NCBI RefSeq assembly: GCF_004519315.1
Contig: NZ_SOZE01000035.1
Span: 1 to 56,766 of the forward strand
Source of the DNA: Mucilaginibacter psychrotolerans
Lineage (GTDB): Bacteria; Bacteroidota; Bacteroidia; Sphingobacteriales; Sphingobacteriaceae
Reading direction: 5' to 3'
Length of the DNA: 56,766 nt
In this document: in pieces, positions 17,947 to 26,931 of the stretch
How positions within the stretch are numbered: position 1 is the first letter of the stretch
Layout: each line of letters begins with the position of its first letter
Program-made: the position numbers and the translations under genes
The notes under the pieces: model-generated
The model's input: the letters and a program-made list of their open reading frames with translations, nothing else
Told to the model about the DNA's origin: nothing
Database searches by the model: none

Positions 17947-19056
17947 TTATTGTATAACTTTTTTAATCTTCAAAGGCGATTTGGGGCGTATCTGTATCAG
18001 GCCCGATACCACTACGCTGTCGCCTTGTTTCAAGCCATCTACTATCTGTATCTTGGTATCGGTACGCAGGTCGGTTTTCACAAAACGGGCTTCGGCAATG
18101 CCGTTGTGGTACACATATACCTTGCTGCTCTTTAAGTCGGGGATAACGGCTTCGGTGGGCAGCATTATCGTTTTAGGTATCTGATCCAGCGTAAGGTTTA
18201 TCTTGGCAAAAGAACCCGCAGTAAGCAGGTTGCCCACGTTAGGAGCCGTTGCACGCACGGTTATGGTGCGCGATGCGGCATCTAAAGCAGGCTCTATGGC
18301 GTAAACCGTAGCGCTGAATTCTTTCAAGGAGCTTTCAATAGTGAACTTTACCTTGCTGCCTTTGCCTATAATGGGCAGGTAACGTTCGGGCACAGAAAAA
18401 GTAAGCTTTGCCGGGTCGATATTCACAATGGTTGCTATCGGTGTAGATGGTGACAGGTAGCCGCCCGGACTTACGTTACGCAACCCAATGGTACCCGAGA
18501 ATGGCGCGCGAATTTCGGTGCGGGAAATCTGTGCCCTTATCACATCTGCCTGCGCCTTTATAGAGTTGAGCGATGATAACGAGGTTTCGTACTCCTCCTT
18601 GCTCACGGCCTCTTTCTCTAATAATATCTTATTGCGATTATTGATGTCTTTTGCCAGTATCATTTGCGCATTCACCTGCTGCAAGGATGCCTGCAGATCC
18701 TGGTTGTAAACTTTTACCAGCAACTGGCCCTTGGTCACCCTGGTGCCCTCGGTAAAATATATGCCGGTGATGTTGCCGGCCGTCTGGCTTATCAGGCTTA
18801 CTTTTTCGTTGGCATCAATAGTACCCGTAATGTCTATCTGGTTGTTTACGGCGGTATCTTTTACCACCAGCAGCGTTACCGATACGGGCGGGCTTTGCTT
18901 GCCCCCCTTGGCATCTTTGCCCCCTTTAGCACCACCACCACCCGGGCCTGCGGTTAGCGCATCACGTTCTTTAGCATGCTCGCTAAAAAATTTGTTGTAA
19001 ATAAGGAACGCCACCAATAAAGCCAGCAGCGTATAGATAATGTATTTAGTTTTCAT
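17947..19056 (-). CDS. RND efflux periplasmic adaptor (membrane fusion protein)
   Basis: 369 residues: an N-terminal membrane anchor (about residues 5-22), a Gly/Lys-rich linker (GPGGGGAKGGKDAKGG) and then the barrel-sandwich hybrid (DANEKVSLISQTAGNITGIYF), a short alpha-hairpin and the beta-barrel with TEIRAPFSGTIGLRNVSPGG. It bridges the RND pump and the TolC channel. It is first in an operon of adaptor, pump, TolC, receiver and kinase. No local repressor gene (TetR/MarR) is adjacent, so the control of the operon is not visible. Confidence 0.93.
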   Translation of the reverse strand: MKTKYIIYTLLALLVAFLIYNKFFSEHAKERDALTAGPGGGGAKGGKDAKGGKQSPPVSVTLLVVKDTAVNNQIDITGTIDANEKVSLISQTAGNITGIYFTEGTRVTKGQLLVKVYNQDLQASLQQVNAQMILAKDINNRNKILLEKEAVSKEEYETSLSSLNSIKAQADVIRAQISRTEIRAPFSGTIGLRNVSPGGYLSPSTPIATIVNIDPAKLTFSVPERYLPIIGKGSKVKFTIESSLKEFSATVYAIEPALDAASRTITVRATAPNVGNLLTAGSFAKINLTLDQIPKTIMLPTEAVIPDLKSSKVYVYHNGIAEARFVKTDLRTDTKIQIVDGLKQGDSVVVSGLIQIRPKSPLKIKKVIQ

Positions 19057-19310
19057 GTTGGGCGTGTGGCGGGGGTGTTACGATGTTTATGGGTACAATA
19101 GTCATTTTAAAATTCAGTGCTGCTTTGGGGCTAATGGCAGCCGGCTCATCATATCCCGCAAATATCAAACTATTGGCGTATAAACAGCTGCTTTTAATTC
19201 CCGCAAAACTAACCGCTTAGGCTTTATTTTGCTTGCTTGTATCAACCATTTTACAACCCGGCTATTTTTTGCTTTGCAATTAAAAAAGGTAAAATTTTAT
19301 AACTTGCACC

Positions 19311-21116
19311 ATGAAAAATCTTAAACCAATAGCCCTGGCTTATTTAATACTGTTATTTATGAAGATCACACCGGCCAGTGCAGCTGTAGTATCACCAAAA
19401 ATCGCTTACAAAGTTTCCTTCCCCGAGGCGCAGGCACACTACGTAGATGTAGAGATGACCCTTAGCGGCCTCAAGCAAGCTTCCATTGAATTAAAAATGC
19501 CCGTTTGGACACCCGGCTCATACCTGGTAAGGGAGTTTGCCAAAAATATTGAATCGCTTACCGCTACTGCCAACGGCAAAGATGTTGCCGCACCAAAGCT
19601 TAACAAGAACACCTGGCATATCAATACCGCCGGTGTTTCAACTGTGGTGGTTAAATACAAAGTTTATGCGTTCGAGGTATCGGTACGTACCAGCTTTGTG
19701 GATGTATCGCATGGCTTTTTATCCACTACCGGCGTATTCCTATATCCAAAAGGCATGCTTAACGAGCCATCTACCATCAAAATCACCCCTTATAAAGATT
19801 GGACCACCGTATCTACCAGTTTGGAAAAAATAGGCGGCGACCAATTTACACTTACAGCGCCAAACTTCGATATCCTGTTCGATTCGCCTATAGAAGTGGG
19901 CACACAGGATGTTTTTGGTTTTGATGCAGCCGGCGTAAAATATGAAGTGGCCATGTACGGCGGCGGCAATTACGATAAAGAACGCCTGAAGAAAGATATG
20001 GCCAAGATCATCGAAGCCGAAACTGCTGTTTTTGGCGAAAACCCCAATAAGCATTACACCTTCATTGTGCATAACCGCCAGCGCGGTGGTGGCGGCCTGG
20101 AGCATTTAAGCTCTACCGTGCTGGGTGCCGGTCGCGAGCAATATGGCAACGAAAGCGGCTACATGGGCTTTTTGGGGCTGGTAGCGCACGAGCATTTCCA
20201 CTTGTGGAATGTAAAACGCCTGCGTCCTATTGTTTTAGGTCCGTTTGATTACGACAACGAGAACTACACCACCAACCTTTGGATAGCAGAGGGATTTACG
20301 GCTTATTACCAGAATCTGGCCCGCCGCCATGCCGATATTTACTCGGCCGATGCCTTTTTAGAGGATGCCCTGGGCGATATCAACACCGTAGAGAACCAGC
20401 CCGGCACTAAAGTGCAGCCATTGGCCGAAGCCAGCTTTGATGCCTGGATAAAAGCCTACCGCCCTAACGAAAACTCGTACAATACCGGCATATCTTACTA
20501 CGACAAAGGCGCCGTTGTGGGCATGCTGCTCGATCTTGAGATCATCAACGCTACCAACGGCAAAAAATCATTAGACGATGTAATGAAGTACATGTACGAT
20601 ACCTATTATAAAGGCAAAAAACGCGGTTATACCGATGCGGAGTTTAAAGCCGGTTTCGAGAAATTTGCACGGAAGAACCTGGATGATTTTTATGCCAAAT
20701 ACATCAACGGCCTGGCAGCCTTTGATTATAACAAATACCTGGCCTACGCCGGCTACAAAATTACCGACCAGCTGGCCGATAGCAACAGCCCCACCCTTGG
20801 CATAGGCACCAGCAACCAGGCAAACGGTAAAAAAACCATTAGCATGGTATTACGCGGCGGCGCAGGCTGGATAGACGGCCTGAACGTTGGCGACGAAATT
20901 GTATCAATAGATGGCGCACCGGTAACCGACCTGGCAGCCGCCATAGCAGCCCATAAAGTTGGCGATAAAATTACCGTTGCCGTTAACCGCGATGGCAAGC
21001 CCTACACCCTGCCGGTCACCCTGCTGCGCAATAACCGTGTGCAATACAAAGCCGAAGAATTGCCAAACCCAACTGCCCAGCAATTGGCGGTACGCAAAAA
21101 ATGGTTAAAGCTATAA
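19311..21116 (+). CDS. M61 family metallopeptidase with C-terminal PDZ domain
   Basis: 601 residues with a signal peptide. The zinc motif HEHFH is at residues 293-297 (HExxH), and the third ligand is expected in IAEGFTAYY about 30 residues later. The N-terminal beta domain is typical of M61 (glycyl aminopeptidase type) and a PDZ domain lies near the C-terminus (GAGWIDGLNVGDEIVSIDG). It probably trims peptides in the periplasm. It is a single gene closed by a hairpin terminator at 21136-21172. Confidence 0.93.
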   Translation: MKNLKPIALAYLILLFMKITPASAAVVSPKIAYKVSFPEAQAHYVDVEMTLSGLKQASIELKMPVWTPGSYLVREFAKNIESLTATANGKDVAAPKLNKNTWHINTAGVSTVVVKYKVYAFEVSVRTSFVDVSHGFLSTTGVFLYPKGMLNEPSTIKITPYKDWTTVSTSLEKIGGDQFTLTAPNFDILFDSPIEVGTQDVFGFDAAGVKYEVAMYGGGNYDKERLKKDMAKIIEAETAVFGENPNKHYTFIVHNRQRGGGGLEHLSSTVLGAGREQYGNESGYMGFLGLVAHEHFHLWNVKRLRPIVLGPFDYDNENYTTNLWIAEGFTAYYQNLARRHADIYSADAFLEDALGDINTVENQPGTKVQPLAEASFDAWIKAYRPNENSYNTGISYYDKGAVVGMLLDLEIINATNGKKSLDDVMKYMYDTYYKGKKRGYTDAEFKAGFEKFARKNLDDFYAKYINGLAAFDYNKYLAYAGYKITDQLADSNSPTLGIGTSNQANGKKTISMVLRGGAGWIDGLNVGDEIVSIDGAPVTDLAAAIAAHKVGDKITVAVNRDGKPYTLPVTLLRNNRVQYKAEELPNPTAQQLAVRKKWLKL

Positions 21117-21135
21117 CAAGATTAACTTATTCCAT

Positions 21136-21172
21136 AAAAACCCCTTTCAGCTATGCGCTTAAAGGGGTTTTT
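21136..21172 (+). terminator. Terminator after the M61 peptidase gene
   Basis: AAAAACCCCTTT (21136-21147) pairs with AAAGGGGTTTTT (21161-21172), a perfect 12-bp stem whose descending arm ends in Ts, followed by GCTTTTTG. Confidence 0.8.
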
Positions 21173-21213
21173 GCTTTTTGGCAGAGGGATTTATAAATAC
21201 TTTACCCCCCCAC

Positions 21214-21446
21214 CGTCATGCCGAATTTATTTCGGCACCCCACACGGCAGGTAACCGGCGTGCAAAGCGGCTTTGCATGTTGGCAACTTTTATGATGGGG
21301 TCTTGAAACAAGTTCAAGATGACGTTTCATTGCCACGTCATGCCGAAATCCTTTCGGCACCCCACACGGCAGGTCTAAAACGTGCAAAGCGGGTAAGCAT
21401 TTTGGCTACTTTTATGAGGGGATATTGAAACAGGTGCACCATGACG
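21214..21446. repeat. Two tandem copies of a 111-bp intergenic repeat
   Basis: Copy 1 is 21214-21324 and copy 2 is 21336-21446, each 111 bp with an 11-bp spacer. Each starts CGTCATGCCGAA...TTTCGGCACCCCACACGGCAGGT and ends ATGACG, so the ends are inverted. Shared internal blocks include CGTGCAAAGCGG and ACTTTTATGA. The copies differ by scattered substitutions, so the duplication is not recent. CGTCATGCCGAA repeats are common in Sphingobacteriaceae gaps. They lie between the M61 gene and csaA, with no gene in this 378-bp gap. Confidence 0.8.
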
Positions 21447-21494
21447 GTTTTATTGTTTTGGATATGCAAGGTTGATAACGCATCACTTACAACC

Positions 21495-21830
21495 CTATAT
21501 CAGCTTACTGCCGTTTGGAACCGGTTTATCAACAGTTGCCAAAACAATATCGCCGTTTTCATCGGCAAAGCCGGTTACCAAAAACTCCGACATAAAATTG
21601 GCTATCTGTTTCTTCGGGAAATTAACCACGCCGATGATCTGCCTGCCGGGCAGTTCTTCTTTGGTATAGTGTTTGGTTATCTGCGCGCTGGATTGCCTGA
21701 TGCCCAGCGGCCCGAAATCGACCTTGAGTTTATAGGCCGGCTTACGTGCCTCAGGAAAATCGGTAGCTTCTAAAATAGTACCTGCGCGTAACTCTACTTT
21801 TTCGAAATCGTTCCAGGTGATGGTTTCCAT
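21495..21830 (-). CDS. csaA: CsaA-like tRNA-binding domain protein
   Basis: 111 residues from ATG 21830, matching the usual CsaA size; an upstream extension to 21920 does not fit the family and was dropped. It is a single OB-fold tRNA-binding domain (VELRAGTILEATDFPEARKPAYKLKVDFG) with the typical GRQIIGVVNFPKKQIANFMSE core. CsaA is described as a dimeric chaperone-like protein and may bind tRNA. It is a standalone gene on the minus strand. Confidence 0.9.
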   Translation of the reverse strand: METITWNDFEKVELRAGTILEATDFPEARKPAYKLKVDFGPLGIRQSSAQITKHYTKEELPGRQIIGVVNFPKKQIANFMSEFLVTGFADENGDIVLATVDKPVPNGSKLI

Positions 21831-21968
21831 AGGGGTAAAAATTATTGAGGCTCGAATTTCACTAATTATACCGAAATACACGAATGGAAATAGAACGGCG
21901 TAGTATTTCTGTACCTGCAAAATACAAGGGCATCTTTACCGTTATCATCCTAAACCTTTAACCCATCC

Positions 21969-22574
21969 ATGAGACCTAAACTTCTCGCTCTGTTAATATT
22001 TCTATCACTGTGTTGCACCATCGCCATTGCTGATACGCCGCATATCGATATTACCCGCACACGCGAAAAGGCCAAACAGGCTTTGCTGTATTCTAAAAAG
22101 CGGGGCTACAATTTGCGGTATTATATTTTGATCGATATGAGCCTGCCCAGCGGTGTCAAGCGTTTTATAGTGTGGGATTTTAAGAAAGATAAGGCCATCA
22201 CATCAGGATTGGTAAGCCACGGCTGCGGGGTTAGTCCGTGGTCGGGAGAGTGGAGCAAGGACAAACCAGTCTTTAGCAATGCCGACGGCAGCCACTGCAC
22301 GGCCCTGGGCAAATACGCCATCGGCGCACGCGATTACAGTGCCTGGGGCATCAACGTAAAATATTATTTAACCGGATTAGATGCCACCAACAGCAATGCC
22401 TACGCCCGGCAAATCGTTTTTCATTCCTGGGAAAAAGTGAGCGAAACGGAAGTGTACCCCAACGGTACGCCCGAAGGCTGGGGCTGCCCCGCTATTTCCA
22501 ACCAAACCATGAAAACGGTAGATGCGCTGTTGAAAAAACAGAAGAAAAAGGTTTTGATGTGGGTGTATAATTGA
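21969..22574 (+). CDS. Murein L,D-transpeptidase catalytic domain family (YkuD_2) protein
   Basis: 201 residues with a signal peptide. Conserved blocks are SHGCGVSPWSGEWS, LGKYAIG, VKYYLTGLDATNSNAYARQIVFHSW and GWGCPAISN; the cysteine of GCPAIS is the likely nucleophile, with the histidine of FHSW. It probably makes or edits 3-3 cross-links or attaches proteins to peptidoglycan in the periplasm. It is a single gene, divergent from csaA. Confidence 0.88.
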   Translation: MRPKLLALLIFLSLCCTIAIADTPHIDITRTREKAKQALLYSKKRGYNLRYYILIDMSLPSGVKRFIVWDFKKDKAITSGLVSHGCGVSPWSGEWSKDKPVFSNADGSHCTALGKYAIGARDYSAWGINVKYYLTGLDATNSNAYARQIVFHSWEKVSETEVYPNGTPEGWGCPAISNQTMKTVDALLKKQKKKVLMWVYN

Positions 22575-22622
22575 TAAATTGCAACATTCAACGTAAACCT
22601 GTAACTCAAAATCACACCTAAA

Positions 22623-23222
22623 ATGGCTAAGCGCATTCATCCTAATTTCGCTATTTATATTGCTCCTGATATTCTTGGCTTTTACATCGAAAATATCCCG
22701 GAAGCGTTTGATGAAAAAAAACAAATGATACTTAATCCAAATTTGATTAATGACAAAATATTAATTTATGAAAGGCAGGTTAAGGGTTGGTTTTTAAACA
22801 ACGCCACAAGAATGATAAAAAGCAAGGGCAATGGATTTATAGTGCTTATGATTTGTATGTCCTACTTAGAGGGCATACAACAATATATTCAAGGCGAAAG
22901 CAGCCGTAACCGCAGCGGAACTTTTTTCAAAAATTCCATTCATAGAATTTATCCTAACGCTTATTCGGATTCGGATTTAGATAATTTATATAGTGCTGCA
23001 AGGTGCGGATTATTTCACAATGGTATGGTTGACGGAAGAATTATAATAAACACGTCGTATTTGCATCCAATCGAGTTTATTGGGACTGATGATATTAGAA
23101 TAAATCCCAAACATTTATTAATTGATATCAAAAACGACTTCAACGATTATTTGAAATCACTTAGAAACCCAAGCAATACTATTCGAAGACAAAACTTTGA
23201 TAGCATGTTTTCGAACATATAA
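22623..23222 (+). CDS. Unknown protein with a possible HEPN-type R-x4-H motif
   Basis: 199 residues, AT-rich, no signal peptide, predicted mostly helical. The stretch SAARCGLFHNGM (about residues 122-133) contains R-x4-H, the arrangement of the catalytic motif in HEPN ribonucleases, after a helix rich in aromatic residues. No partner nucleotidyltransferase (MNT) gene is adjacent, unlike typical HEPN-MNT modules. The compositional contrast to the neighbouring S9 peptidase suggests recent acquisition. HEPN assignment is inference from one motif; it could be an unrelated orphan. Confidence 0.5.
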   Translation: MAKRIHPNFAIYIAPDILGFYIENIPEAFDEKKQMILNPNLINDKILIYERQVKGWFLNNATRMIKSKGNGFIVLMICMSYLEGIQQYIQGESSRNRSGTFFKNSIHRIYPNAYSDSDLDNLYSAARCGLFHNGMVDGRIIINTSYLHPIEFIGTDDIRINPKHLLIDIKNDFNDYLKSLRNPSNTIRRQNFDSMFSNI

Positions 23223-23235
23223 TTCGGACTTAAAA

Positions 23236-25608
23236 CTATTTCCTCTTCAACGTCTCCTCAAATAATTTAAAAATGCGTTTATACTCATCCGTCCAGCTGC
23301 TGGGTTGTACAAAGCCGTGGTCTTCTACGGGGTACGATGCCAGTTCCCAGTTTTCTTTGTGTAATTCTATCAGTTTTTGGGTAAGGCGGATGATGTCCTG
23401 ATAGTTCACGTTTTGGTCTACCATGCCATGCAACATCAGTAGCCTGCCTTTAAGGCCATCGGCAAAGTATATGGGCGAGCTTTGGCGGTAAGCGATATCA
23501 TCCTCAAACGGCTCATTCAAGATATTGGAGGTGTAGCCGTCGTTGTAATGCGCCCAATCGGTAACCGAGCGTATGGCACCACCTGCGGCAAACACATCAG
23601 GCTGGGTAAACATCGCCATCAGCGTAATAAAACCACCGTACGAGCCGCCGTACAGGCCAACGTGCTTAGGGTTTACGCCGTATTTATCCACCAGGTATTT
23701 CACGCCGTCTACCTGGTCGGTAAGGTCTTTGCCGCCCATGTGGCGGTAAATGCCGGTGCGCATATCGCGACCGTAGCCCGAGCTGGCCGTGTAATCGATA
23801 TCAATCACCGTATAGCCATTATCGGCCAGCATATTGTTGAACATAAACTCGCGGAAGTAGCTGCTCCACCAATAGTGCACGTTTTGCAGGTAACCCGCAC
23901 CATGCACAAATACAACGGCAGGCCGGGCAGGGTCGGGCGTTTTGGGCTGGTACACGCGGGCGTAAATATCGCTGCCATAACGGTTCTTGAAACTGATAAC
24001 CTCCGGTTCCCTCCAGGCGTAGGAGTTAAACTCTGGCGTTGTAGAGTTGGTTACCTGCACTGCTTTTGCGCCGGGTTTATTGGCTTGCACGTATAGTTCC
24101 CAAGGCTTGTTAGCGTAAGAGTAGCGTATGGCCAGCCATTTTTCGTCGGGCGAGAGGTCTACTTCATTCCCGCCTTTCATGCCGGTTATCTTCACGGGCG
24201 CGCCACCGCTTACGGGGATGCTGTAAAAATGGGTAATACCCGGATGCTCGATATTGGCGGTAAAGTAAAACGTCTTTTTATCGTTAGATAGTTTGAGCGT
24301 TTGCACCTCCCATTTACCTGCCGTAAGCTGTTTTTTAGTGCCGCTCACTAAGTCTACCATGTACAAGTGCGAGTAGCCGCTGGCCTCGCTTTGGTAGTAA
24401 AAGTGGGTATTATCGGTAAAGCCGAGGCTGCCGTTGGCGAAGAAGCCGCCGGTACCAGGCCCGCCTATCCAGGCTTCATCGCGCTGGCGATCCAGCAGGG
24501 TCAGCTTGCCTGTTGCGGCATCCAGCTTCATTATCCAGCGGTCCTTATTATCCTGCGATTCTACCACCACTACCGCGTATTTCCCATCCTGGCTCCATAT
24601 TGGCTGCCCCACATCCACCTTGCGGTCGGCATCGGCCTTTTTACGGTCTGCCAGCAGCTTGGGGTAATCTTTCAGATAATCGGGCAGCTCTTTTATACCC
24701 GGTATTTCTTTGGTCGATATCGCATACACCGTATCCCGCTGCCTGTCGAACACATAACTTACCGATGTTGATAGCGGCGCGCCCACTTTGGTGCGGTTAG
24801 GGATATCTTCAGTAAAGCCCGACGCGGTTACGTAATCGGGCACTATGCCGTTGCGCCCGCCATCGGCTGGCTGTATCAGGCGGTAAGTAATGTATCGCCC
24901 ATCGGGACTCAATTGAACGCCGTTTACGCGCCTATCTCCATAAACGATTTCCTTCAACTTTGGCAATGCCATATTTTCGCGTTCGATACTATCCAACTTG
25001 CGGTCTTTATCCTCTACTTTAATAATGTCGAACAGTTCCAATTGCTGCTTTTTCAGGTAGGCTTCCTGTTGGTTGTCGGTGTTCTTTTTGACAGGTTTGC
25101 TGGCTGTTTTTACGAAGTTGGTGAGCTGAACCAGCGCGCCTTTGGCCAGGCTTAACTTATAGAGGTTATTATCCTTAACGAACAGGATGGCGCTTTCATC
25201 GCCGGTGAATACGGGCAGAGCTTCGCGCTCGGTAGTACTGGTAAGCTGGCTGGTTTTGCCCGTGGCTATATCCAACAGGTAAATGTCACCGTTTTTTTCA
25301 AAGGCTTTCAGCGTGTGTTTTTTGTTCCAGCTGCCTGTTTCGGATGGCAGCATGCGTTCCTCGACTGTACCCACCGCTATGGGGCTTATGTTTGTTGGGG
25401 TGATGGCAAACAGGCCGTCGCGGTCCTGATTCTTAGGGTTCCAGTTGAAGTATATTTTCCTGCTGTCGTCGCTCCAGCGGATGTTGGATGGCGATACGCC
25501 CATCCATTTCGGGTCGCGCATGATTTTATCGATGCTGAGCGTGCCCAATGTTTGGGCCATTGCGCCGGATGCCATCAGTAAGAAAGACAGGGTAAAGATT
25601 TTTTTCAT
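23236..25608 (-). CDS. S9 family serine peptidase (prolyl oligopeptidase/DPP-like)
   Basis: 790 residues from ATG 25608, where a signal peptide begins (MKKIFTLSFLLMASGAMAQ). An N-terminal beta-propeller with repeated SPDGRY/WSQDGKY blocks is followed by an alpha/beta-hydrolase domain. The nucleophile Ser is about residue 656 in LYGGSYGGF; the acid and histidine are expected in MVDQNV and EDHGF. It cleaves dipeptides or prolyl peptides in the periplasm. It is a single gene on the minus strand. Confidence 0.93.
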   Translation of the reverse strand: MKKIFTLSFLLMASGAMAQTLGTLSIDKIMRDPKWMGVSPSNIRWSDDSRKIYFNWNPKNQDRDGLFAITPTNISPIAVGTVEERMLPSETGSWNKKHTLKAFEKNGDIYLLDIATGKTSQLTSTTEREALPVFTGDESAILFVKDNNLYKLSLAKGALVQLTNFVKTASKPVKKNTDNQQEAYLKKQQLELFDIIKVEDKDRKLDSIERENMALPKLKEIVYGDRRVNGVQLSPDGRYITYRLIQPADGGRNGIVPDYVTASGFTEDIPNRTKVGAPLSTSVSYVFDRQRDTVYAISTKEIPGIKELPDYLKDYPKLLADRKKADADRKVDVGQPIWSQDGKYAVVVVESQDNKDRWIMKLDAATGKLTLLDRQRDEAWIGGPGTGGFFANGSLGFTDNTHFYYQSEASGYSHLYMVDLVSGTKKQLTAGKWEVQTLKLSNDKKTFYFTANIEHPGITHFYSIPVSGGAPVKITGMKGGNEVDLSPDEKWLAIRYSYANKPWELYVQANKPGAKAVQVTNSTTPEFNSYAWREPEVISFKNRYGSDIYARVYQPKTPDPARPAVVFVHGAGYLQNVHYWWSSYFREFMFNNMLADNGYTVIDIDYTASSGYGRDMRTGIYRHMGGKDLTDQVDGVKYLVDKYGVNPKHVGLYGGSYGGFITLMAMFTQPDVFAAGGAIRSVTDWAHYNDGYTSNILNEPFEDDIAYRQSSPIYFADGLKGRLLMLHGMVDQNVNYQDIIRLTQKLIELHKENWELASYPVEDHGFVQPSSWTDEYKRIFKLFEETLKRK

Positions 25609-25681
25609 CGTAGAAAGTATAAGCAGCCGCAAGTTAACAGTTTAAGTAATATTACTATTTTTAACGATTGGATTGTTACAA

Positions 25682-26212
25682 ATGGAAATAAAAGGCAGCA
25701 ACTTTACCTTACGCAACTGGCGCGAAAGCGACGCGGCAGACCTGCAGCGGCTTGCCGATAATCCCAACATAGCCGCCAATTTATACGACCGCTTCCCCTC
25801 ACCATATACTTTTGCCGATGCGGAATGGTTTATAGGCCAAAAGATAGATGAACAGCCGGCTACAAGCCTGGTGATAGAGGTTGACGGAGCGTTCGCTGGT
25901 ACGATAGGTATTGAGTTCCGCGGGGATGTATTCAGTAAATCGCCGCTATTTGGCTACTGGCTGGGCGAGCCCTACTGGGATCGCAGCATCATGACGGAAG
26001 CAGCACGGCTGGTAACGCGGTATGCCTTCGCCACATTCGATATCATTTGCCTGCAAGCGGGAGTGTTCGGTAGCAACCCGGCATCGATGCGGGTATTGGA
26101 GAAAGCGGGCTTCGAAAAACAAGGCATCTTGAAAGGCACAGTGTACAAACTAGGGCAGATACTGGACGAACATATTTATGTGTCTTACAGGCCCGTAATT
26201 AATTATCTTTAA
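25682..26212 (+). CDS. GNAT family N-acetyltransferase (RimJ/RimL-like)
   Basis: 176 residues from ATG 25682; a TTG three codons earlier is less likely. It has the GNAT acceptor and acetyl-CoA regions (FGYWLGEPYWDRSIMTEAARLVTRYAF, followed by NPASMRVLEKAGFEKQGILKG). It acetylates an amine, possibly a protein N-terminus or small molecule; the substrate is unknown. It is followed after 18 nt by a lipoprotein gene. Confidence 0.9.
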   Translation: MEIKGSNFTLRNWRESDAADLQRLADNPNIAANLYDRFPSPYTFADAEWFIGQKIDEQPATSLVIEVDGAFAGTIGIEFRGDVFSKSPLFGYWLGEPYWDRSIMTEAARLVTRYAFATFDIICLQAGVFGSNPASMRVLEKAGFEKQGILKGTVYKLGQILDEHIYVSYRPVINYL

Positions 26213-26230
26213 TAATCTATATATTTAACC

Positions 26231-26716
26231 ATGAAAAAGATCGTCCCCGTTTTGTTTGTAGCATTAGCTATAATCGTGGCTTCCTGTGGTAACCAGGCAG
26301 CCGACAATGTACAGGCTACTGCCGATTCGTTGAGCAGGCAGGCTACGCAGCTATCGCTTAATAAAAAAATGGTAGCTGAGTTTTATCAGGAGTTTTTTGG
26401 CGATAAGAACATAGCAGCGGCAGACCAATACCTGGCCGATAACTATATACAGCACAACCCCGCCCTGCCGGATGGTAAAGCCGCCCTGAAAGATGGCGCC
26501 ACGCTTTGGTTTAAAGGCGCACCCAAAACCAAAATAGATATCCAGCACCTGAGTGCCGATGGCGACCTGGTGTACATACACACCAAAAGCAAAATGGGCG
26601 ATAAAACCATTTCGGTTATCGATATCTTCAGGATAGAGAACGGCAAGATAACCGAGCACTGGGACGTGATACAGGAGGTACCCGCAAAATCGGCCAATAA
26701 TCATCCGATGTTTTAG
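26231..26716 (+). CDS. SnoaL-like/NTF2-fold lipoprotein
   Basis: 161 residues. The signal peptide ends in the lipobox IVASC. The mature part has a SnoaL-like (NTF2) fold: NKKMVAEFYQEFFGDKNIAAADQYLADNYIQHNPALPDGK and DIFRIENGKITEHWDVIQ. These domains often bind small ligands or act as cyclases; the role is unknown. It starts 18 nt after the acetyltransferase, probably one transcript, closed by the short palindrome at 26716-26743. Confidence 0.85.
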   Translation: MKKIVPVLFVALAIIVASCGNQAADNVQATADSLSRQATQLSLNKKMVAEFYQEFFGDKNIAAADQYLADNYIQHNPALPDGKAALKDGATLWFKGAPKTKIDIQHLSADGDLVYIHTKSKMGDKTISVIDIFRIENGKITEHWDVIQEVPAKSANNHPMF

Positions 26717-26743
26717 TAGAGACGCAAAATACCGCGTCTTTAC
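26716..26743. repeat. Short GTAGAGAC palindrome
   Basis: GTAGAGACGC (26716-26725) pairs with GCGTCTTTAC (26734-26743), one mismatch. It is a small member of the same palindrome family as 35125-35188 and 51612-51687. It overlaps the end of the lipoprotein gene by 1 nt and may act as its terminator (CTTTTGTC follows). Confidence 0.6.
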
Positions 26744-26931
26744 CTTTTGTCATACGAGCGAGCCAGAGCCGCGCATCATGCTAATGGGGTGTCGAGGAAT
26801 CTTGTGCAATACACAATTCGGGCTTGCATGGCCGCACATAGAGCCGTATAAGTTTTCTCCTCACCCACCTTCACCGCCCGCCCGTCTGTTTGTCGAAATG
26901 ACATTGTGAAGTTTATCTTGGGTCCGCATTT
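26744..26931. other. Spacer with no recognisable gene
   Basis: 188 nt between the lipoprotein and thiE. I see short GC-rich blocks but no coding frame, RNA gene or clear hairpin. Confidence 0.3.

Noticed and set aside
21214..21446. CRISPR-like array
   Set aside because: Only two long copies with inverted ends and an 11-bp spacer; no short repeats with unique spacers and no cas genes.
23482..24096. 204-codon plus-strand frame inside the S9 peptidase gene
   Set aside because: Antisense shadow; the peptidase frame has the clear family motifs.
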